DNA of 64,000 nucleotides from Sitta carolinensis (Eukaryota; Chordata; Aves; Passeriformes; Sittidae). This document shows, piece after piece, positions 54,900 to 64,000 of this stretch (its first letter is position 1; every line of letters starts with the position of its first letter). The notes beneath the pieces are model-generated. The model saw only the letters and a program-made list of their open reading frames with translations, was not told the DNA's origin and made no database searches. The stretch covers positions 1,260,304 to 1,324,303 of the forward strand of contig CM063312.1 of assembly GCA_032173965.1 (NCBI GenBank), given 5' to 3'. A program made the translations under genes and the position numbers.

Positions 54900-57800
54900 G
54901 GCCTGTGGTCGCCGGTCCCCGACGGCCAGCTCTGCCAGAGAGCCTCAAAGCGCGCAGCCGCCGCCCTGCTAACCGCTCCGTAGATGCCGCACGTCCCGCA
55001 GAGCCCGAGACCCCGCGGGGCAGCGGGCAGCACTGGATCAGGCACTGCCCTGGGGGGCAGGGGGTGGCATCGGGACCCCAGACCCACAAAAACCCCACAC
55101 AGAGAGACCCCAGACCCACAGAGACCCCACACAGACCCTGCAGGGGCAGCACCTGGATCAGGCACTGCCCTGGGGGGCAGGGGGTGGGATCGGGACCCCA
55201 GACCCACAAATACCCCACACAGAGAGACTCCAGACCCACAGAGACCCCACAGAGAGCCCCCAGACCCACACAGAGACCACACAGACCCACACAGAGACCC
55301 CAGCCCCACATGAACCCCCCACCCTCACGGGAAGCCCCCAGCCCCACACAAATCCCCCAGCCCCACATGAACCCCCCAACCCCACGAGAAGCCCCCAACC
55401 CCACGAGAAGCCCCCAGCCCCACGAGAAGCCCCCAGCCCTCACCGGCCGTGAACCGGCGCTCCCGTTTGCTGTAGAAGTGCTGGTAGGACGAGATCACGA
55501 TGGGCACGACGGGCACCTATGGGGCAGGCCGGGCTCGGGGGGGGGTCCTGCTGCCCCATAGCTGCCCCCCAGAGCCCCCCCAGAGCCCCCCAGAGCCCCC
55601 CACGTACCTGTGCCTGCACGGCCAGGTGGAAGGCGCCGCGCTTGAAGGGCAGCATGGAGCCGCTGTGGTTGCGCGTGCCCTCGGGGAAAACCCACACCCG
55701 AACCTGTGGGGCAGGGCGGCTGTGGGGCTGCCCCACGAGTGACCCGGGGCTGCCCCACGAGTGACCCGGGGCTGCCCCACGAGTGACCGGGGCTGCCCCA
55801 CGAGTGACCGGGGCTGACCCACGAGTGGCCGGGGCTGCCCCACGAGTGACCCGGGGCTGCCCCACGAGTGGCCCGGGGCTGCCCCACGAGTGGCCCGGGG
55901 CTGACCCACGAGTGACCCGGGGCTGCCCCACGAGTGGCCAGGGGCTGCCCCACGAGTGGCTCGGGGCTGCCCCACGAGTGGCTCGGGGCTGCCCCACGAG
56001 TGACCCGCTAGCTGCCCCACAGTGACCCGGGTCTGACCCACGGGGTACCAGTGACTGCCCCTACGAGTGGCTCGGGCCTGACCCCCTAACTGAGCCATGG
56101 CATAGCCATGCTGACCCATAGCTGACCCATGGCAACACCCCCATAACGACCCATAGATGCCCCATAACTGACCCATAGCCACCCCAAAACACCCCATAGC
56201 CACCCCATAACGACCCATAGCACCCCATAACCACCCCATAGCCACCCCATAGCCACCGCATAACCACCCCATAGCACCCCATAACACCCATAGCACCCCA
56301 TAAGACCCATAGCACCCATAACCACCCCATAACACCCCATAGCCACCCCATAACCACCCCAAAACAACCCAGTCACCCCAAAACACCCCATAACCACCCC
56401 ATAGCACCCCATAACCACCCCATAGCACCCCATAACACCACATAGCACCACATAACTGACCCATAGCACCCCATAACCACCCCATAGCACCCATAACCAC
56501 CAACCCCATAAACACCCCATACAACACCCATAAGCACCCCCTGGGTGCCCCCCACTCACGTCCTGGCTGAGCATGGTGTGGGCAGCTCAGCCATGGTGCT
56601 GATGGCACCCCATAACCACCCCATAGCACCCCATAAGCACCCCAAAACACCCCAAAGCCACCCCATAACCCACCCCATAAAGCCACCCCAAAACACCCCA
56701 TAGCACCCATAACCACCCAAAAACCACCCCATAACACCCCATAACCACCCCAAAACACCCCATAGGCACCCCATAGCACCCCATAACCACTCTGGGTGCC
56801 CCCCACTCACGTCCTGGCTGAGCATGGTGTGGGCAGCCTCGGCCATGGTGCTGATGGCGTCGTGCGTGCGCTTGCGGTCGATGAAGATGATGCCCCCGAG
56901 CCAGCAGACGACGCCCACGGCGCCCATGTAGAGCAGCTCGCGCTTGGCGATGGGGACACAGCGGTCCGGGAGCACCTCCATCATCCCTGCGGGGTTGGGG
57001 GGCACGAGGGGCTCTGGGGGGGCTGGGGGTTTCCTATACCCACCCCATAGCTGCCCGTGGGGCACGGGTGGGGTCTGGGGGGTTATGGGGGGGTGGCTGT
57101 GGGGCTGGGAGGGGGTTTGGGAGGTCTATGGCAAATTGGGGAGGGGTCTGTGGGGCAGGGGTGGAGGGGGCAGGGGTGGAGGGGGCAGGGATCCATGGGC
57201 AGGGCTCATGGGGGGCATGGGAGCTCCATGGGGCAGGGATCCATGGGCAGGGAACCCATGGGGCAGGGCCAGGGGCGGATCCATGGGGCAGGGATCCATG
57301 GGGCAGGGCTCCATGGGGCAGGGATCCATGGGGCAGGGATCCATGGGGCTCAGGGCTCTATGGGGCAGGGCTCCATGGGGCAGGGATCCATGGGGCAGGG
57401 ATCATGGGGCAGGGATCCATGGGGCAGGGATCCATGGGGCAGGGATCCATGGGGCAGGGTCCATGGGCAGGGATCCATGGGGCTCTATGGGGTCAGGGCT
57501 CTCTGGGGCAGGGCTCTCTGGGTCAGGCTCTATGGGGCAGGGATCCATGGGGCAGGGATCCATGGGGTCAGGGGTCTCTGGGTCCGGGCTCTATGGGGTC
57601 AGGGCTCTCTGGGGTTCCATGGGGCAGGGCTCTATGGGGCAGGGATCCATGGGGCAGGGATCCTATGGGGTCAGGGTCTCTGGGCGGGATCTATGGGGCA
57701 GGGATTCCATGGGGCAGGGCTCTATGGGGCAGGCTACCAGCGGTCCAGGAGCTCTGGGGTCCATGGGCTCCTGGGGGGGATCTATGGGGCAGGGATCCAT

Positions 57801-59821
57801 GGGGCAGGGATCCATGGGGCAGCCCCTACCCAGCAGGTCCAGCGAGCTCTGGTGGTTGCTGACCACCACGTAGGGCTGCCGGGGGGGGAGTGCTGCGCCC
57901 CCCGCACCTCCATGCGGATCCCGTAGAGCCGCTTGACGTGCTGCATCAGCCCCCGGATGATCCTGGGGGCACACGGGGGCTCAGCCGCCCAAAACCCACC
58001 CGGAGCCGCGGGGAAACGACCCAAAACCACCCGGAATAAACACAGATTCATCCAAAACCCACCCAGAGCCGCGGGGAAACGACCCCAAAACCACCCGGAA
58101 TAAACACAGATTCATCCAAAACCACCCAGAGCCACGGGGAAACGACCCTAATCCATCCAAAACCCACCCAGACCCTCACAAAACCACCCAAAACCCACCC
58201 GGAGCCGCGGGGAAACGACCCAAAACCACCCGGAATGAACCCAGATTCATCCAAAACCCACCCAGACCCGCACAAAACCACCCAAAACCCACCCAGACCC
58301 GCAGGGAAATGACCCAAATCCATCCAAAACCCACCCAGACACGCACAAAACCAACCCAAAACCCACCCAGAGCCACAGGGAAACGACCCAAAACTACCCA
58401 AAACAAACCCAAATTCATCCAAAACCCACCCAGAGCCGGGGGAAACGACCCCAAACCACCCGGAATGAACACAAATCCACCCAAAACCCACCCAGAGCCG
58501 CAGGGAAATGACCCAAACCCACCCAAAACAAACCCAAACTCGCACAAAACGAACCCAAATCCACCCAAAACAAATCCAAAACCACCCAAAACCCACACAA
58601 AACCAACCCAAATCCACCCACAATAAATCCAAATCCACACAAAGAAACCCAAATCCACGCAAAACCACCCAAACCCAACCCAAATCCATCCAAAGCCGCC
58701 CCAAAACCACCCCAAACCCCAGAAATCCCCCCAAAACTGCCCCAAAGCCCCCCAGAAATCCCCCAAATCCCCAGAAATCCCCCCAAAACTGCCCCAAAAA
58801 TCCCCCCAAACCCACCCCAAATCCCCCCAAACCCATCCCAACTCACTCCATGGCTCCAGAACCAGCCCCAAATCCCCCCAGACCTGCCCCAAAACCACCC
58901 CAAAACCCCCCTGAAACTGCCCAAAGCCCCCCGACCCACCCCAGAGACCCCCCCAAAACCACCCCCAAACACCCGGAAATCCCCTAGGACCCCCCCAAAC
59001 CCCAGAAATGCCCCCAAAAAGTGCCCCAAAGTCCCCCAAAGCCCCCCACACCCATCCCATACTCACTCCATGGCTCCAGAACTGCCCCGGACCTGTCCCA
59101 AACCCCCCTGAAACTGCCCTAAAGCCCCCCAGAACCACCCAAAACCCCCAGAAATCCCCCATACCCACCCAAATCCCCCAGACCCACCCCAAATCCCTCC
59201 ATAACCCATCCCATACTCACTCCATGGCTCCAGAACCGCCCCAAACCTGCCCCAGAACCACCCCAAACCCCCCTGAAACTGCCCTAAAGCCCCCCAGAAC
59301 CACCCCAAACCCCCAGAAATCCCCCCAAAACTGCCCCCAGAGCCCCCCATACCCCACCCCAAATCCCCCAAACCCACCCAAACCTCATACCATGCCCAAC
59401 ACCCAGCTCCAAAACCGCCCCAAACCTGCCCCAAACCCCGAAACCCCTAAAGTGCCCAAATCTCCCCCCAGAATCCCCCCAAAACTGCCCCAGAGCCCCC
59501 CAACCCCACCCCAATCCCCCCATACTCACTCTATGGCTCCAGAACCGCCCCGGACCTGCCCCGATCCCCCTGAAACCGCCTCAAATTCCCCCAAAACCGC
59601 CCCAAATCCCCCCCAAGCCCCCCAGGCCCCTCCTCACTTCATGTTCTCGACGTCCCTGCCGCGCAGGGCGCACAGGGGATGGCCACGAGGGCCAGCAGCA
59701 GGATCCAGCCGTTGTAGAAGCCCATCTTGCAGAAGAAGCGGAAGGAGCCGCAGCGCTCGTAGAGCAGCGGCAGCAGCAGCAGCGCCAGCGCCAGCGCCGC
59801 CGTGCCCAGCGTCACCTCCAT
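54900..59821 (-). CDS. AGPAT1: AGPAT1, 1-acyl-sn-glycerol-3-phosphate acyltransferase alpha
   Basis: ER membrane LPAAT that acylates lysophosphatidic acid to phosphatidic acid. Exons on the minus strand: 59638-59821 (ATG 59821, [20 protein letters not shown], then [20 protein letters not shown] and VENMK); 57830-57962 ([29 protein letters not shown], catalytic NHX4D); 56811-56986 ([32 protein letters not shown]); 55608-55703 ([20 protein letters not shown], the FPEGTR substrate motif, then [12 protein letters not shown]); 55444-55516 ([20 protein letters not shown], then RFTAG); last exon from about 55056 ([19 protein letters not shown]). The three middle exons match human lengths (96, 73 and 176 nt). 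The first, second and last carry indels; the stop is not firmly placed. An acceptor just before ATG implies a non-coding first exon. AGPAT2 is less likely: the [10 protein letters not shown] and MMEVLP text is AGPAT1-like. Confidence 0.93.
55020..55200 (-). repeat. duplicated acceptor/5' end of the last AGPAT1 exon
   Basis: The segment at 55025-55110 (ggatcaggcactgccctggg, then gggtgg and accccagacccacaaa) recurs at 55148-55230, period about 120 bp. In gene sense the copy holds the ccccccag acceptor and codons for GQCLIQVLP, upstream of the real exon. Confidence 0.8.
55705..56050. repeat. 22-bp CCCCACGAGTGACCCGGGGC repeat
   Basis: Gggctgccccacgagtgacc units directly upstream (gene sense) of the FPEGTR exon of AGPAT1. 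Confidence 0.92.
56100..56800. repeat. CCATAACCACCCCATAGCAC array with an embedded exon fragment
   Basis: Ccccataaccaccccatagc units in an AGPAT1 intron. At 56551-56608 it contains a copy of the real exon end and donor (see finding). Confidence 0.9.
57050..57825. repeat. 15-bp CATGGGGCAGGGATC repeat
   Basis: About 45 units of catggggcagggatc and variants (ctctatggggcaggg) in an AGPAT1 intron. The period is a multiple of three, so long Gly/His frames result. Confidence 0.93.
57990..59630. repeat. AAAACCCACCCAGAGCCGCG and CACTCCATGGCTCCAGAACC arrays
   Basis: 57990-58700: ~85-bp units with ggggaaacgacccaaaacca. 58700-59630: ~190-bp units, each with actcactccatggctccaga followed by cccaaacctgccccaaaacc; copies near 58850, 59063, 59217 and 59526. 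Intron between the first two AGPAT1 coding exons. Confidence 0.9.
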
Positions 59822-59849
59822 GGCCCCTGCGGCACGGGGGGGACCCCCG

Positions 59850-61605
59850 GTGAACTCGGGGGGACCCGGGGTTGGGGGGTGCTGGGGGGGTTTGGGGTCG
59901 GGGAGCCTGAAAAATCCACCTGGGAAACCCTAAAATTAAAATTTGGGGGGTTTGAATTGTGCCCTCGGGGGGGTTTGGGGTCGGGGAGCCCAAAAAATCC
60001 ACCTGGGAATTACTAAAATTAAAATTTGGGGGGTTTGAATTGTGCCCTCGGGGGTTTGGGGTCGGGGAGCCCAAAAAATCCACCTGGGAATTACTAAAAT
60101 TAAAATTTGGGGGTTTGAATTGTGTTCTTTGTGAGATTTGGGGATGGGGATCCTGAAAAATCCACCTGGGAAATTCTAAAATTAAAATTAGAGGGAATGG
60201 GTTGTGGCCTCAGGGGGTTTGGGGTCGGGGATTCCGAAAAATCCACCTGGGAAACCCTAAAATTAAAATTAGAGGGAATGGGTTGTGGCCTCGGGGGGTT
60301 TGGGGTCGGGGATTCCGAAAAATCCACCTGGGAAACCCTAAAATTAAAATTAGAGGGAATGGGTTGTGGCCTCGGGGGGTTTGGGGTCGGGGAGCCTGAA
60401 AAATCCACCATGGGAAAAACCCTAAAATTAAAATTAATTGGGGGGTTTATGAATTGAGTGCTCATTCGGGGGTTGTTGGGGGTCGGGGAGCCCAAAAAAT
60501 CCACCTGGGAATTACTAAAATTAAAATTTGGGGGGGTTTGATTTGTGCCCATCGGGTGGGGGTTTGGGGGTGGGGGACCCCGAAAAATCCCCTGGAAAAT
60601 TTTAAAATTAAAGTGTGGGGGGTTTTGAATTGTTCCCTCTGTGGAGGGACCCCGAAATCCCCTCAGGACCCCCCAAATCCACTCAGGACCCCCAAACCCC
60701 ATCAGAACCCCCCCAAATTCCCCATTTTCACCCCTCAGGATCCTCAGATCCCTCAGGACCCCCAAACCCCTCAGAACCCCCCCAAATCCCCTCAGGATCC
60801 AACAAATCCCCTCAGGACCCCCAAATCCCCTCAGAACCCCCCAAATCCCCTCTCCCCTCCCCAACCCCCCCATTTTTCACCCCAATCCCCAGACCCCAAA
60901 TCCCCTCAGGATCCCCCAAATCCCCTCAGGATCCTCAGATCCTCTCAGGACCCCCCAACCCCCATTTTCACCCCCCAAATCCCCTCAGGATCCTCAATCC
61001 CTCAGGACCCCCAAATCCCCTCAGAACCCCCCAAACCCCTCTCCCCTCCCCAACCCCCCATTTTTCACCCCCAAATCCCCTCAGGATCCCCCAAATCCCC
61101 TCAGGATCCTCAGATCCTCTCAGAACCCCCAAACCCCCCTCAAACCCCCCAAATCCCACCCTCAGGATCCCCCAAATCCCCTCATCCCTCCCCCAAATCC
61201 CCCATTCTCCCACCCCCAAATCCCCTAGGATCCCTCAGGATCCCCCAAATCCCCTCAGAACTCCTCAATCCCCTTCAGGACCCCCCCAGATCCCCCCATT
61301 TTCACCCCTCAAATCCCCTCAGGATCCCCAATCCCCTCAGGACCCCAATCCCCTCAGAACCCCCCAAACCCCTCAGAACCCCCCAATCCCCTCAGAACCC
61401 CCCTAAACCCCCACATTTTCACCCCCCAAAAATCCCCTCAGGAACCCCCAAATCCTCTCAGGATCCTCAGATCCCTCAGGACCCCCCAATCCCCTCAACA
61501 CCCCTCAAACCCCCATTTTCACCCCCCAAATCCCCTCAGAACCCCCCCAAACCCCTCAGACCCAACCCCTCCCGCCACACCCCCATTTTCCCCCCCTCCC
61601 CTCAG
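59850..61605. repeat. TTTGGGGTCGGGGAGCC (~85 bp) then AATCCCCTCAGGACCCCC arrays
   Basis: 59850-60640: about nine units with aaaaaatccacctgggaa and ctaaaattaaaatttggg. 60640-61605: ccccaaatcccctcaggacc units. Both lie in the first (5' untranslated) AGPAT1 intron. Confidence 0.9.
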
Positions 61606-61924
61606 GACTCGCGGCCAAACCGTCGACCGGCGGGCGCCAGCCCCGGCCCAATCCCCGCTCCGGCAAGCCGCGCCCTCAGCCGACCCCGAGACCCCCCGGA
61701 CCCTCGGAGCCGCCGTTTCCCGCCCCGTTCCCCTCCCCGCCCCCCCGGTTCCCCTCAGGCCCCGCCGGTACCGGAGAGGCGCGCGGCTCGCGGCGAGCGG
61801 CGCGGGCCCGTGCCGCCGCCGGAGGTGACGTAACTGATATGACAAAGCCGGCTCGGCCAATCAGCGCCGCCGTCAGCGCGTCTCGCTCCTCCCCCGGGCC
61901 GTGCGCGGTTACCGAGGTAACGGG

Positions 61925-61955
<31 letters not shown>

Positions 61956-62188
61956 GGGAAGAAGCCGCGGTCCCGCCTTCTCCCCCCTCAGCGCGCCGCG
62001 CGGTGATTGGGTGGCTGGGCTGCCTGTCAAAGCGGCGCGACCAATTAGCGCGCGGCACCTCGGAGAGCGGCGTGCCGCTAGCTAATAGCGGTTTACAAGG
62101 GGCGGGTCTGCGCGGCTCTGCGCCAATCGCAGCGCGGGGTGTTGATTGGCGGGCGCGCTGGCCAATAGGGCGGGAGGGGCAGGGGAAG
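61605..62188. promoter_or_regulatory. bidirectional AGPAT1/RNF5 CpG promoter
   Basis: CpG-rich interval between divergent AGPAT1 (minus) and RNF5 (plus). Contains a CRE-like gtgacgtaac (61826), CCAAT boxes (gccaatcagc 61857, tgattggg 62004, accaattagc 62040, gccaatcgc 62122, tgattggc 62143, gccaatag 62161), an RFX X-box-like gttaccgaggtaac (61908-61921) and a ~27-bp A run at 61926. The AGPAT1 non-coding exon should lie near 61.75-61.85 kb. The head-to-head order is the same in human. Confidence 0.6.
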
Positions 62189-62334
62189 ATGGCGGCGGGC
62201 GGCGCTGAGGAGCGGGGCGGCCATGGCGGCAATGGCGGCAATGGCGGCAATGGCAGCGGCGGCGCCTTCGCCTGTAACGTGTGCCTGGAGCCGGCGCGCG
62301 AGGCCGTGACAGGCGGCTGCGGGCACCTGTACAG
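62189..62334 (+). CDS. RNF5: RNF5 (RMA1) exon 1, RING E3 ubiquitin ligase
   Basis: ER-anchored RING E3 ligase acting in ER-associated degradation. ATG 62189 gives MAAGGAEERGGHGGNGGNGG and the start of a RING finger, FACNVCLEPAREAVTGGCGHLY, then donor AG followed by GTGAGG. Human RNF5 reads ECNICLETAREAV then CGHLYC at this place, and its first exon is also N-terminal to the rest of the RING. The last two bases before the donor are AG, where TG would begin the expected Cys codon. The remaining exons (second half of RING, two C-terminal TM segments) are not seen before the window ends. Gly-Asn repeats enlarge the N-terminus. Confidence 0.82.
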
Positions 62335-62399
62335 GTGAGGGGCGGCAGCTGGGGTGGGTCCTGGGGGGGGGGGTCTCTGAGGGGTTTGGGGAGGGGTCT

Positions 62400-62950
62400 C
62401 TGAGGCGCCCCGGCTCCATCCGCACCGCCAGCGCCGCCGCCATCTTCCCACCCCTCACACCGCTCAATCCCGCCCCTTCCCGCCGCCAGCCAATCAGCGC
62501 CCGCCCGGCCCCGGCCGCTGGCCAATAGCGAGGCGGAGAATTCCCGCCCTCCCCTTCGCGCAGGCGCGGCTCGCCGCTTCCGGGTTCCCTCAGCGCTTTA
62601 AAGGGGCAGCGGCGACGCGGCGGGAGCGGCTCCCGGGCCGGGCCGGGCCCGGGGGGGAGTGCCGGTGGATCCCGGAGGACTCGGGCCGGTAGGAGAGGGA
62701 TCCGGGCAGGTTGGGGAGCGACACCGGCCGGTACGGGAGGGCCCCGGGCCGGTACGGGAGGGCCCCGGGCCGGTCGAGGCCTCACGGCGTCTCCACGGTA
62801 ACGGGGGCCTGGCGGGAGCGCGGCCGGAAGTGACGTCACTCCCGGTGTGGCGGGGGTTTCCCCTGAGGGAAGGGGAATCCGCGGTGAGGCCACGCCCACT
62901 GAGGGGCTGACCACGCCCCCTGGTTGAGACCACGCCTGTTTCTTCCAGGA
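62400..62950 (+). promoter_or_regulatory. second CpG block with CCAAT and X-box-like motifs
   Basis: GC-rich unique sequence containing gccaatcagc (62489), gccaatag (62521), cttccgggtt (62577), tttaaagg (62597), three ggccggtacgggagggcccc-type repeats (62690-62775), gtctccacggtaac (62789-62802, X-box-like) and gaagtgacgtcactc (62826). It looks like the start of another plus-strand gene or an RNF5 intronic enhancer. A CCAG acceptor at about 62945-62948 follows. Function unknown. Confidence 0.45.
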
Positions 62951-62974
62951 GGATCTTGATTGGCTGAGGGAGAG

Positions 62975-63643
62975 ATGGAAGGAGCGGCGCCGGCCAATGG
63001 GGAAGCAGCGCCTCGTGGAGCAGCCAATGAGAGGGAAGAGGGCGAGGAAGCGGCGGCCAATCAGCAGCGAGATGGGGGAGTAGGCGTGGCCAATGGGGAC
63101 GCGCCGCTGCGTGGCTCAACCAATGAGGAAACAGCACGCAAAGCCCCAGCCAATGAGAGCACAGGACACAAACCTCCGACCAATGAGGACACGGCAACAC
63201 CCACCACCAATGAGGACAGAGCGCCAGGAGCCGCAGCCAATCAGGACACAGCACCCGGAGCCGCAGCCAATGAGAGCAGCCCCTGCCAAGCACCGCCCAA
63301 TCAGGACACGCCCCCTCAGGACCCCACCAATGAGCTCGCGGCTCTGCCAGCCGCAGCCAATCCGGCGCCAGATCCCTGGGATTGGTCGCTGGAGGAGGCG
63401 TGGCTTCGGGCGCCAGAAGAGGAGTGGCTGGAGGTGTGGGGGGCGGAGCCCGAGGAGTGGGGGGCGGAGCTTGAAGAATGGGAGGCGGAGCTTGAAGACT
63501 GGGAGGAGGAGCCTGATGGACTTGGGGCGGGGCCTGACGACAGAGAGGCGGAGCCAAATGACAGGGGGGTGGAGCCTGATGATAAAGGGGCGGAGTCTGG
63601 TGACAGAGGGGCAGAGCCTCATGGAAATGGGGCTGGAGCCTAA
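62975..63643 (+). CDS. possible acidic repeat protein or non-coding 30-bp array
   Basis: After an acceptor (tgtttcttccag), an ATG at 62975 opens 222 codons to TAA 63641-63643. The first part repeats about every 10 residues around A-N-(E/Q) (for example NEDTATPTTNED, NQDTAPGAAANE). The middle is WDWSLEEAWLRAPEEEWLEV. The end repeats GAEP(E/D)(E/D)-type decamers. No family recognised. The frame is kept only because the DNA period is near 30 bp, so coding is unproven. The same bases form a CCAAT-box array. Confidence 0.25.
   Translation: MEGAAPANGEAAPRGAANEREEGEEAAANQQRDGGVGVANGDAPLRGSTNEETARKAPANESTGHKPPTNEDTATPTTNEDRAPGAAANQDTAPGAAANESSPCQAPPNQDTPPQDPTNELAALPAAANPAPDPWDWSLEEAWLRAPEEEWLEVWGAEPEEWGAELEEWEAELEDWEEEPDGLGAGPDDREAEPNDRGVEPDDKGAESGDRGAEPHGNGAGA
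62985..63385. repeat. ~30-bp array of CCAAT boxes
   Basis: CCAAT followed by GAG, CAG or GGG occurs about 13 times at near 30-bp spacing (about 62994, 63025, 63058, 63089, 63120, 63150, 63181, 63208, 63237, 63267, 63298, 63327 and 63358), all in the same orientation. Confidence 0.85.
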
Positions 63644-63990
63644 GGAGCACGGGGTGGCGCATAAAAACCACAGGGTGGAGCCTGATGACAATGGGGCGGA
63701 GCCTAAAGACCTTGGGGCGGAGCCTAAGGACCATGGGGTGGAGCCTAAAGACCGTGGGGCGGAGCTTTATAGCAATGGGGCGGAGCTTAAAGACCATGGG
63801 GCAGAGCCTGATGGCAATGGGGCGGAGCCTAAGGACCATGGGGCGGAGTCTAAAGACTGGAAGTCAAAGCCTGATGATAATTGGGTGGAGCCTAACCCCA
63901 AAGGGGCAGATCCTGACCGTAAAGGGGCGGACCTTCCAAAGGGGCGGACCCTTCCCCCAAAGGGGCGGATCCCCCCTCGCCCCGCCCCTG
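63400..63990. repeat. 30-bp array of GGGGCGGAGCCT (GC-box-like)
   Basis: About 18 units of ggggcggagcctaaggacca and variants, contiguous with the CCAAT array and of the same period. The plus-strand frame from 62975 stops at 63643 inside it. Confidence 0.9.
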
Positions 63991-64000
63991 GTGGCCCAGC

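Noticed and set aside
52788..55561. Two overlapping >700-codon plus-strand frames
   Set aside because: They cross 21-22-bp minisatellites and are antisense to conserved AGPAT1 exons.
57057..57926. Gly/Met/His-rich (GAGIHGAG) open frames resembling structural proteins
   Set aside because: 15-bp repeat in an AGPAT1 intron keeps three frames open; no independent coding evidence.
1..64000. CRISPR array, prokaryotic operon or phage interpretation of the many direct repeats
   Set aside because: Repeats lack unique spacers of constant size, genes are spliced vertebrate orthologues, and no cas or phage genes are present.

Overview
This is vertebrate nuclear DNA, most likely from a bird. Multi-exon genes have GT/AG introns, compact 5' ends sit in CpG-rich blocks with ETS, CRE and CCAAT motifs, and nearly every intron and spacer is GC-skewed minisatellite or low-complexity sequence, as on avian dot microchromosomes. 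The species call is inference. The gene set points to an MHC-linked (class III-like) segment: DDX39B, NEU1, PPP1R11, POLR1H, AGPAT1 and RNF5 all have human orthologues on 6p21-22. MGAT1 (human 5q35) and C2H2 zinc-finger genes are interleaved, which fits the known presence of 5q35-type genes beside the sauropsid MHC.

Layout: 0-7.7 kb DDX39B (minus, 3' exons beyond the window); 8.1-12.8 kb NEU1 (minus, 5' exons lost in a 100-N gap); 13.3-16.5 kb PPP1R11 (minus); 17.3-24.3 kb POLR1H (minus); 24.2-25.0 kb a triplicated, probably bidirectional promoter; 25-33.2 kb MGAT1 (plus, two ATG-free 5' exons, then a single coding exon); 33.3-35.6 kb a tandem array carrying poly(A) signals; 36-51 kb zinc-finger genes (plus), including a copy pair split by a second 100-N gap; 52.7-61.8 kb AGPAT1 (minus); 62.2 kb RNF5 exon 1 (plus), head-to-head with AGPAT1; 62.4-64 kb a second CpG block followed by 30-bp arrays carrying CCAAT and then GC-box motifs.

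These genes are not an operon. They are mostly housekeeping functions: mRNA export (DDX39B), lysosomal sialidase (NEU1), PP1 inhibition (PPP1R11), RNA polymerase I (POLR1H), N-glycan maturation (MGAT1), phosphatidic acid synthesis (AGPAT1) and ER ubiquitin ligation (RNF5). Linkage reflects conserved synteny.

Two things stand out. First, short pieces of real exon-intron junctions (splice donors, acceptors, one start codon) and a poly(A)-signal segment have been copied into tandem arrays in at least four genes. Second, every multi-residue coding exon checked, except the 49.7-51.1 kb zinc-finger exon, has isolated 1-base deletions repairable by one base. These look like consensus errors rather than pseudogenes. 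Most long open frames in the window are by-products of minisatellites and were not annotated. I recognised no transposable element, tRNA or rRNA gene.
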